Assembly: GCA_964531285.1 (NCBI GenBank)
Contig: CAZHDI010000028.1
Span: 1 to 37,437, forward strand
From: CAZHDI01 sp964531285
GTDB lineage: Bacteria; Pseudomonadota; Alphaproteobacteria; JAJFIK01
Direction of reading: 5' to 3'
DNA length: 37,437 nucleotides
Of this stretch, positions 31,729 to 37,437 are shown in pieces. The position numbers were made by a program, and so were the translations under genes. The stretch's first letter is position 1; every line of letters starts with the position of its first letter. The notes beneath the pieces were generated by a model. It ran no database searches. It was not told the origin of the DNA and saw nothing but the letters and a program-made list of their open reading frames with translations.

Positions 31729-32220
31729 GTGTTTTCAGATCCGACATTTTGGGTAGCGGTTTCGCTGGGCTTGTTCCTCGCCCTGATCGTGTATCTGCGG
31801 GTCCCGTCGATGGTGACTTCAGCCCTTGATGACCGCTCGCGCCGGATCGCCAAGGAACTCGAGGATGCCCGTCAGCTTCGGGACGATGCCCAGGCGCTTC
31901 TGGCGGAATATCAGCGCAAACAGAAAGACGCCGAGCGCGAGGCCGAGGACATTATCGAGCGGGCCAATACCGAGGCGGAACGTCTGATGCGCGAGTCCGA
32001 AGCGACCATCCAGGCCCAGCTTGAGCGCCGGACCCGGCTTGCCGAGACCAAGATCACCCAGGCCGAAGCGCGGGCCGTCGCCGAAGTGCGGGCCGTTGCC
32101 ACCGATGTCGCGATTGGGGCGGCCCGCCGGGTGCTCAGCGACCGAATTGACGATCAGACCGATGCCGTATTGATCAAATCCGGCTTCACCGATATCGAGC
32201 GCCTGCTAAAGCCTCAGTAA
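31729..32220 (+). CDS. atpF: ATP synthase F0 subunit b
   Basis: The second peripheral-stalk subunit, 163 residues. It begins with a membrane helix (about 5-24, PTFWVAVSLGLFLALIVYLR) and continues as a charged coiled coil through SRRIAKELEDARQLRDDAQALL and AEREAEDIIERANTEAERLM, ending with the F1-contact region. The start is GTG 31729, preceded by AAGGA about 4 bases away. It is the last gene of the operon; F1 genes (atpHAGDC) are elsewhere, as usual in this class. Confidence 0.95.
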   Translation: MFSDPTFWVAVSLGLFLALIVYLRVPSMVTSALDDRSRRIAKELEDARQLRDDAQALLAEYQRKQKDAEREAEDIIERANTEAERLMRESEATIQAQLERRTRLAETKITQAEARAVAEVRAVATDVAIGAARRVLSDRIDDQTDAVLIKSGFTDIERLLKPQ

Positions 32221-32234
32221 GTCCCGCCTGCGAC

Positions 32235-32306
32235 AATCGTCTGCGTTGCCCAGGATCGTCATGCCGGACAAGCAACGCGCTGATCCGGCATCCAAAGGCG
32301 ACGATT
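32235..32306 (+). ncRNA. Pseudoknot-capable structured element after atpF
   Basis: Outer stem AATCGTC (32235-32241) with GACGATT (32300-32306). Inside, S1 GCGTTGC (32243-32249) pairs with GCAACGC (32272-32278), and S2 ATGCCGGA (32261-32268) pairs with TCCGGCAT (32284-32291). S1 and S2 interleave in the order of an H-type pseudoknot. It could be the 3' end structure of the atp message or a small RNA; the strand is not certain, and the two inner stems could also be alternatives. Confidence 0.4.
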
Positions 32307-32391
32307 TCAATACCCCTACCAGTCTCAACGCTTCGCCGGCCCGCAGGTGCCGCTTTCGCCGGACTGCGAGACGGGCTTATCGGAAAGGCGG

Positions 32392-33768
32392 TCAAACCGC
32401 CTCGCCCAGCGCGGCCATGATCCGCTCGCGGAACGCATCCTGATCCCAGGCATCGTCATCGATCTGCCAGCCGAGCCGCACGATCACGGTCTGCTTTTCA
32501 GGGACCACCGAAACGAACTGCCCACCGAACCCGCGCATTTCGAAGACCGGCGCCGGCGATTCATGGCTCACTGCCCCGCGCAGCCAGGTTTGGCCGCCAT
32601 AGATCATGGTCTCATTGGCCGGGGCCGGCGTGCGGGAATAGGCGACCCATCCTTCGGGCAACAGCCGCTCGCCGTTCCAGACGCCGTCCTGCGCATAGAG
32701 CAGACCGAGCCGGGCCCAATCGCGGGCCGACGTGTAAAGAAAGGACGAGCCGATAAACGTGCCGTCCTCGTCGGTCTCGAACACCGCGCTCTCCATGCCC
32801 AGCCGGCCGAAGAGATCATTCCTCAGAAAATCGAGATAGGCGGCCTCGTCACCGTCGAAGGAATTCCGGACGATCTTTCCCAGGATGTTCGTTGTGCCGC
32901 TGGAATAGGACCACACGGTTCCCGGCTCCGCCGTCAGCCCGAGACTCGCAGCATAGGCGGCGGCATCGGGCTGAAGATAGAGCATCTTGGTCGCGTCCGA
33001 GACACCGTCATAAACCTCCTCGAAGCTCAAGCCCGAGGACATGCGCATGAGATGATCCAGCGTGATGGCCCCGCGCGGATCATCCGCGCTGCGCCATTCC
33101 GGCAACAAACGATCCTCATCCAGCGACAAGACGCCGGCGGCGACCCGCAGGCCGACCAGCGCATTCGTCGCCGTCTTACTCATGGACGCGCCATATTGCG
33201 GCATATCCTCATCGAACCCCGGAGCATAGCGCTCGGCGACGATCCGGCCGTCATGCACGATCACCACCGCCCGGGTTCTCGGATCGCGGCCGGTCCCAGG
33301 CACCGCGAACGCCTCGTCAAGGGCCGCCTCGAGCGCCGTGCCGTCCACTCCGTCCGGGAGCGGACGGGTGTCGTCGGCATCGCCCAACGGCCAGGGCCTG
33401 CCCTCGGCTTTCACAGCCGTCATCGGTGCGCTGACGGCCTGAAGCGTAGCCACGTCGTCCTCGATGGCCATGGTGCAGCCCAACCCGTCGCGGTACACCG
33501 CGAGCGCGCTGCCGACCCCGAAGAAGTCGGCATTCACCGTCCCCGCCTCCTGATCGACCATAATGTTCATGCGGGCCAGATTGGGGTCGGTTTCGGTATT
33601 CAGCTCGACGGCCCAGATGTCCTCTTCGCTCCGTCCGGAAACGAAAACACCGGAACACATCGTGCGCGCGGCAAAGCCCGCGCCGATACGCAGATCGCCG
33701 ATGGTCGGCAGATCGCCGCACCCCATCAAAAGCACCGCCGTGCCCAGCAGCGCAATGGATCGTTTCAT
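32392..33768 (-). CDS. Serine hydrolase lipoprotein, beta-lactamase / class C family
   Basis: A 458-residue protein with a lipoprotein signal (lipobox LMGC, Cys17). The domain from about 140 to the end is of the beta-lactamase-related serine hydrolase type: nucleophile Ser195 and Lys198 in SMSK, Tyr288 in WSYSSGTTN as the second motif, and RGFGGQ near the C-terminus in place of the KTG box. Residues 20-130 are a separate N-terminal region I do not recognise. It may be an esterase or peptidase; true beta-lactamase activity is not implied. GGGGAG lies about 7 bases before ATG 33768. It is the last gene of a three-gene operon. Confidence 0.87.
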   Translation of the reverse strand: MKRSIALLGTAVLLMGCGDLPTIGDLRIGAGFAARTMCSGVFVSGRSEEDIWAVELNTETDPNLARMNIMVDQEAGTVNADFFGVGSALAVYRDGLGCTMAIEDDVATLQAVSAPMTAVKAEGRPWPLGDADDTRPLPDGVDGTALEAALDEAFAVPGTGRDPRTRAVVIVHDGRIVAERYAPGFDEDMPQYGASMSKTATNALVGLRVAAGVLSLDEDRLLPEWRSADDPRGAITLDHLMRMSSGLSFEEVYDGVSDATKMLYLQPDAAAYAASLGLTAEPGTVWSYSSGTTNILGKIVRNSFDGDEAAYLDFLRNDLFGRLGMESAVFETDEDGTFIGSSFLYTSARDWARLGLLYAQDGVWNGERLLPEGWVAYSRTPAPANETMIYGGQTWLRGAVSHESPAPVFEMRGFGGQFVSVVPEKQTVIVRLGWQIDDDAWDQDAFRERIMAALGEAV

Positions 33769-33789
33769 GATGCTCTCCCCTTTTTCTCC

Positions 33790-34470
33790 TTATGCGGCGC
33801 GCTGGCCGTATGTCTCGATCAGATAATGGCGCGCGCTGAACGATCCGTTCACGCTGCGCCCGGTATTGGGATCCTCCAGGCGCACCGCGCCCCAGACCGG
33901 CTGCCATGTATACGGTATTTCCAGCATGCAGAGCATTTCGCGGACCTGCCGGGCCCTGGGATCGCCCTCAAGCCCCCGGAACACCAGCGGCGCCTCGACA
34001 GGGGCCGTGCGGCCATAGTTGACCACGCCCGCCGTGCCGCGAAACGCCAATCCCCAGGCGGATGGTATGATGTTCAGCGGACCGAGCGCCAGGGTCACCG
34101 GCGCGCCGCGACCGCCATAGGTTTGGCTCAGATAGCGGACGATATCGGCGCTCTCATACATCGCCGTCCCCGTGTTGGGATCGATGAGATACGGAAACTG
34201 CGCCTTGCCGCCGAGCCGGACGACCTCGGGCCGATAGCGCTCGCCCGCCTTCGGGCAGGGCCGCATCTCAACCGCCAGCCCCAGGGCGCTCACCGTTTCC
34301 CGGGCGATCCGGCAAAACGGGCATCCCTCGAATTCATAGAGCGTGAGGGGCAGCGCGGGACGCTCACGGACAGGGCGCACCGGCCAGCCGGCCCAGAAGC
34401 GGAACAGGGTCGTAACCAGCGAGGCGGCGAGATTGACCGGCTCCCACATCATGCTCAGCAGACGGCGCAT
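33790..34470 (-). CDS. Tandem glutaredoxin / GST N-terminal domain protein
   Basis: A 226-residue protein with two thioredoxin-like GST-N domains. The first (about 42-120) has the redox motif Cys50-Pro-Phe-Cys53 in YEFEGCPFCRIARE and FPYLIDPNTGTAMYESADIVRYLSQTYG. The second (about 148-224) repeats the plan (VFRGLEGDPRARQVREML, VRLEDPNTGRSVNGS, ARHYLIETYG) but has lost both cysteines. This tandem form is also known from cyanobacteria and plant plastids. It probably reduces or binds thiol compounds. GGGGGGAAAGAG precedes ATG 34470; the serine hydrolase follows 21 bp downstream. Confidence 0.86.
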   Translation of the reverse strand: MRRLLSMMWEPVNLAASLVTTLFRFWAGWPVRPVRERPALPLTLYEFEGCPFCRIARETVSALGLAVEMRPCPKAGERYRPEVVRLGGKAQFPYLIDPNTGTAMYESADIVRYLSQTYGGRGAPVTLALGPLNIIPSAWGLAFRGTAGVVNYGRTAPVEAPLVFRGLEGDPRARQVREMLCMLEIPYTWQPVWGAVRLEDPNTGRSVNGSFSARHYLIETYGQRAA

Positions 34471-34489
34471 TGCTCTTTCCCCCCTTGCC

Positions 34490-35572
34490 TCACGCCAGCG
34501 CGATATCGACCAGAATCAAATCATGGTCCGACAGCGCCATTCCGTCACGATCCAAGGCCGGTACGGTCCGGGCGCCGGCCACTTTGAGCCCGCGTGTGAA
34601 GAACCAGTCGAGTTTAAGATCGGGATAGCGGCGCGGGCCGGATTGCGGGGTTTCCCGTACCGTCGGTGCGATCCGGTTGGCCCCGTCCCAGGCAAAGCCC
34701 GCCTCACGGACAACCTCGAACAGCGGTTCATACGCCACCGGATCGAGCGTGCGCGCCTTGATCGCCGCCCAATCGTCCGACCCCGTCTCAATACCCTTAC
34801 CGAGGGTCCAGGCGTCGCTGTCCGTGTTCAGATCACCGCCGATGATCATCGGGGCGCGCGGGGCATAGTCCTCAAGAGCCTTCATCAGCAAGCCCATCTG
34901 TTCGGCGCGGCGGGCCGCCGTCATGCGGCTTTCCAGATGCACCGAGACGACCACAAGCTCGCCATCGGCCAGCGTCACCCGCCCCGCGATGGCCATGCGC
35001 CCGCCGATGCGGCGCTCATCGCAATCGAGCGCGAACCAGTTGGCATCGCGGTCAAAGCGGATCATCACCGGATCATGGATCTCCAGGGCGCCCGACAGGA
35101 CATTGCCATGGAAGCCATGGGCATTGGTGCGGCCCTCATTGAGCCGTTTCTCGCGCGCGCTGCCGAGCCCCAGTTCGAGAAATTCGACACCGAACAGATG
35201 ATCATGGCCAAGCGGATCGAGCACCGCGCGCGGGGTATGCTGCTGGCCGGTGCGGGCCATGCCGACATCCATCTCGCTCAAAAAGGTGATATCCGGGCTC
35301 GCCGCCGCCAGGAGGGCACTCGATGCCTCCGGATGGGCACAGCGCTCCAGGTTCCAGGCGGCAACCCGGAGGGAGGCGGGACGATCGCCCGGCGCCGGCG
35401 GGCGGGCGGCATGCTCCAGATGATGCAGGCACGGCAGGGTGGACAGGTACCTATCGTGCAGCGCGGGGTCTTCGGGCAGCGCGGCATAGGTCTCGCGCTC
35501 CTGCTGCGGACAGTCGGGCACTGCGGCGGCACGGTCCCGCGTGATAAAGATGGTGTCTTTCCAGTCGCGCAT
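34490..35572 (-). CDS. Endonuclease/exonuclease/phosphatase (EEP) family hydrolase
   Basis: A 360-residue metal-dependent hydrolase of the EEP fold (DNase I / sphingomyelinase / phosphatase type). Active-site landmarks are RVAAWNLERC, TFLSEMDVGMAR, VVSVHLESR, IIGGDLNTDSD and the C-terminal LSDHDLILVDI. No signal peptide is visible, so it is probably cytoplasmic. The substrate cannot be told from sequence. ATG 35572 has GGGAGG 6 bases upstream, which decides it over ATG 35590. It is first in the operon with the GST-like and serine hydrolase genes (19 and 21 bp spacers). Confidence 0.85.
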   Translation of the reverse strand: MRDWKDTIFITRDRAAAVPDCPQQERETYAALPEDPALHDRYLSTLPCLHHLEHAARPPAPGDRPASLRVAAWNLERCAHPEASSALLAAASPDITFLSEMDVGMARTGQQHTPRAVLDPLGHDHLFGVEFLELGLGSAREKRLNEGRTNAHGFHGNVLSGALEIHDPVMIRFDRDANWFALDCDERRIGGRMAIAGRVTLADGELVVVSVHLESRMTAARRAEQMGLLMKALEDYAPRAPMIIGGDLNTDSDAWTLGKGIETGSDDWAAIKARTLDPVAYEPLFEVVREAGFAWDGANRIAPTVRETPQSGPRRYPDLKLDWFFTRGLKVAGARTVPALDRDGMALSDHDLILVDIALA

Positions 35573-35612
35573 CGGGCCCCTCCCGGGCATCGGTTTCCGG
35601 CTGGTCGCCTTG

Positions 35613-35620
35613 AGTATACT
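35613..35620. promoter_or_regulatory. Shared palindromic -10 for two divergent promoters
   Basis: AGTATACT is a palindrome and reads TATACT, a near-perfect -10, on both strands. It lies in the 63-bp space between the EEP gene and lrgA. No good -35 is visible on either side. Confidence 0.35.
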
Positions 35621-35635
35621 GACTGGAGCACAAAG

Positions 35636-35995
35636 ATGATACGCGCGGCGGCCCTACTGCTCGGCCTGCACTTTGCCGGCGAAATCCTGGTTCAGATCAC
35701 GGGACTGCCCCTGCCCGGCCCCGTGGTGGGTCTCCTCCTGCTGTTGAGCCTCCTGATCTGGCGCGGCGGCCCCGGCGAGGATCTCAGCCGTACGGCCGAC
35801 GGCCTCCTGTCGGTCCTGGCCCTGCTGTTCGTGCCCGCGGGCGTCGGCGTCATCGCGCATCTGGCGCTGATCGGCACGGCCTGGCCCGGGATCGTCCTGG
35901 CGCTGACCGCCGGCACCGCGCTCGTGCTCGCCGTAACGGGATGGACGGTTCAGCGCCTGCTTCGATCCCAGCCGGCCCGGGACGCGGCCCCATGA
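35636..35995 (+). CDS. lrgA: CidA/LrgA family protein
   Basis: A 119-residue holin-like membrane protein with four hydrophobic segments, with GLPLPGPVVGLLLLL and LLFVPAGVGVIAHL typical of LrgA/CidA. In Gram-positive bacteria the family affects autolysis; plant and bacterial homologues are linked to glycolate, pyruvate or lactate transport. The role here is not known. GGAG precedes ATG 35636 by about 8 bases. The stop overlaps the lrgB start by 4 bp (ATGA), so the pair is coupled. Confidence 0.9.
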   Translation: MIRAAALLLGLHFAGEILVQITGLPLPGPVVGLLLLLSLLIWRGGPGEDLSRTADGLLSVLALLFVPAGVGVIAHLALIGTAWPGIVLALTAGTALVLAVTGWTVQRLLRSQPARDAAP

Positions 35996-36690
35996 TCGTC
36001 TGGACCCCGTCCCTTGTAAGCCTCGCTGCCATCGCCGCGACCCTGGCGTGCTTTGCGGCGGCCGATACGGTGCACAAACGCACGAACGGCCATCCGCTGA
36101 CCCATCCCGTGCTGGTGTCGATCATCGCGATCGGCGGCACCCTGATGGTCGTCGGCATACCCTATGACGCCTATTTCGAGGGGGCCGGGCTCATTCACTT
36201 CTTGCTGGGGCCCGCCACGGTGGCGCTCGCGGTGCCGCTTTACCGGAACCTCTCGGCGATCCGGTCCGGCGCCACACCGCTCGGTCTCGGTCTGGTGCTG
36301 GGCAGCGTGACGGCCATGGCGGGGGCGGCCGGATTGGCCGCTCTGGCGCGCGCGCCGGGCGATGTCATCGCCGCGCTCATCCCGAAATCCGTCACCGCGC
36401 CGGTGGCCATGGAGCTTGCTCCGTCCCTTGGCGGTGCGGCATCGCTCACGGCCGCGCTGGTGATTGCGACCGGCACTCTGGGCGCCGCGTTCGGCCCGTG
36501 GATCCTGCGCAGGCTGAGCATCACCGATGAGCGGGCGGCCGGGTTTGCGCTCGGTGTCGCGAGCCATGGGATCGGCACCGCGCAGGCGTTCCGTATTAGT
36601 CCCAAGGCCGGCGCCTTTGCGAGCCTTGGGATGGGTCTGAATGCGATTCTGACCAGCGGGTTTGTCGCCCTCCTGGTGCTGATCGACTGA
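35992..36690 (+). CDS. lrgB: CidB/LrgB family membrane protein
   Basis: The 232-residue partner of LrgA with about six to seven membrane helices. Family marks are LGPATVALAVPLYRN, PKSVTAPVAMELA and the C-terminal ASHGIGTAQAF, all conserved in LrgB. Together with LrgA it forms a membrane complex implicated in small carboxylate export or murein hydrolase control. ATG 35992 overlaps the lrgA stop. It ends 3 bp before the converging gcvPB stop. Confidence 0.93.
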   Translation: MIVWTPSLVSLAAIAATLACFAAADTVHKRTNGHPLTHPVLVSIIAIGGTLMVVGIPYDAYFEGAGLIHFLLGPATVALAVPLYRNLSAIRSGATPLGLGLVLGSVTAMAGAAGLAALARAPGDVIAALIPKSVTAPVAMELAPSLGGAASLTAALVIATGTLGAAFGPWILRRLSITDERAAGFALGVASHGIGTAQAFRISPKAGAFASLGMGLNAILTSGFVALLVLID

Positions 36691-36693
36691 TGC

Positions 36694-37437
36694 TTACTCC
36701 GCGGCGGCGGTCACCGGGCGGGAGGCGGGCTTGGTGTCCTTGTCACCCTCGGCGTCGGACGGGTCGGTCCAGACCAGCACCGGCTGACGGGCCGCCAGGG
36801 TTTCGTCCATGCGGCTGCGCGGCGCGAGATGCGGAGCGTTATGGAACCGCTCGATCCGTCCGTCGCGGGCATCGGTCGCCAGCGCCCGCATGGAGCGGAT
36901 GAAGGCATCGATGCTTTCCTTGGACTCCGACTCGGTCGGCTCGATGAGCATGGCGCCGTGCACGACGAGCGGGAAATACATCGTCATCGGATGATAGCCT
37001 TCGTCGATCATCGCCTTGGCGAAGTCGAGCGTGGAGACATCGGTGTCCTTCAGGAACCGGTCGTCGAACAACGCCTCGTGCATGCACGGGCCCTCGAAAG
37101 ACGCGGTCATCACGTCCTTCAGATTGGCCATGATGTAATTGGCGTTGAGGACCGCATCCTCCGCCGCCTGACGAAGACCATCCGAGCCATGGCTCATCAT
37201 ATAGGCGATGGCGCGCACGAACATGCCCATCTGGCCATGGAACGCGGTCATCCGGCCAAACGGATCGGCATCGGACGCGGCCTCGTCCTCGATCAGGTGG
37301 AAGCCGTCGGCGCGCTCGACCACATACGGCAAGGGCGCGAAGGGCGCGAGGGCGTCCGACAGGACCACCGGCCCCGCACCCGGCCCGCCGCCGCCATGGG
37401 GCGTGGAAAAGGGCTTGTGCAGATTGATGTGCATGGC
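36694..37437 (-). CDS. gcvPB: Glycine dehydrogenase (decarboxylating) subunit 2, C-terminal part
   Basis: The C-terminal half of the beta chain of the split glycine cleavage P-protein, which decarboxylates glycine with pyridoxal phosphate. The PLP-binding lysine is in MHINLHKPFSTPHGGGGPG (codon 37416-37414). Further conserved parts are SHGSDGLRQAAEDAVLNANY and DEGYHPMTMYFPLVVHGAMLIEPTE. About 248 residues are inside the window; the N-terminal part is cut off at the right edge. A charged, variable tail ends the protein. Confidence 0.94.
   Translation of the reverse strand, partial: AMHINLHKPFSTPHGGGGPGAGPVVLSDALAPFAPLPYVVERADGFHLIEDEAASDADPFGRMTAFHGQMGMFVRAIAYMMSHGSDGLRQAAEDAVLNANYIMANLKDVMTASFEGPCMHEALFDDRFLKDTDVSTLDFAKAMIDEGYHPMTMYFPLVVHGAMLIEPTESESKESIDAFIRSMRALATDARDGRIERFHNAPHLAPRSRMDETLAARQPVLVWTDPSDAEGDKDTKPASRPVTAAAE

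Noticed and set aside
32347..34587. A 746-codon open frame on the plus strand across the serine hydrolase and GST-like genes
   Set aside because: Antisense shadow; the minus-strand genes have proper ribosome binding sites, signal peptide and family motifs.

Overview
The window is high-GC chromosomal DNA of an alphaproteobacterium. The signs are a GANTC methyltransferase of the CcrM type next to rnhB, an F0 operon with separate b' and b genes (atpI-B-E-F'-F) that lacks the F1 genes, the order mutY / dciA-like / DsbA-like / smc, glyQ-glyS followed by ppdK, and a GTTC-N7-GTTC LexA box, which is the alphaproteobacterial form. The gene set fits Rhodospirillales or a nearby order, but the order cannot be fixed from the sequence alone. 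I see no rRNA, tRNA, insertion sequence, phage or CRISPR array. Nearly everything is core housekeeping.

Layout. (1) 1-6159, minus strand: an operon-like run of a DUF2007 protein, a TrmN6-like methyltransferase, an S49 peptidase, a small zinc-ribbon membrane protein, glyQ, glyS and ppdK (cut by the window edge). It holds a 100-N assembly gap flanked by an exact 55-bp repeat, most likely an assembly artefact. (2) 6160-10248: a polyprenyl diphosphate synthase (plus) converges on ispE and a TPR lipoprotein (minus). (3) 10261-15686: ETF-ubiquinone oxidoreductase (minus) diverges from a family 4-like uracil-DNA glycosylase, a soluble lytic transglycosylase and moaB (plus). (4) 15683-20135: two sugar-transferase-like genes (minus), then a radical SAM protein behind a LexA box, rnhB and ccrM (plus). 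(5) 20174-26887: yjhX/topAI-like gene and mutY (minus), then dciA-like, DsbA-like and smc (plus). (6) 27014-32220: an enlarged AMP nucleosidase and the F0 ATP synthase operon. (7) 32392-36690: a three-gene minus operon (EEP-family hydrolase, tandem glutaredoxin/GST-like protein, serine hydrolase lipoprotein) diverging from lrgA-lrgB. (8) 36694-37437: the 3' end of gcvPB.

The most interesting signals lie between genes. Upstream of the yjhX/topAI-like gene is a 105-nt nested, multi-branched RNA fold whose outer 5' strands lie exactly inside an 8-codon leader ORF with a good ribosome binding site; this looks like translation-dependent control of a topoisomerase-inhibitor family gene. The ccrM promoter region holds four GANTC sites in 72 bp, three of them spaced exactly 13 bp apart and one overlapping the -10. 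A perfect LexA box precedes a SplB-like radical SAM gene that may be co-transcribed with rnhB and ccrM. A pseudoknot-capable element follows atpF. A 14-bp palindrome sits on the predicted start site of the DUF2007 operon. All regulatory calls are read by eye and are predictions.
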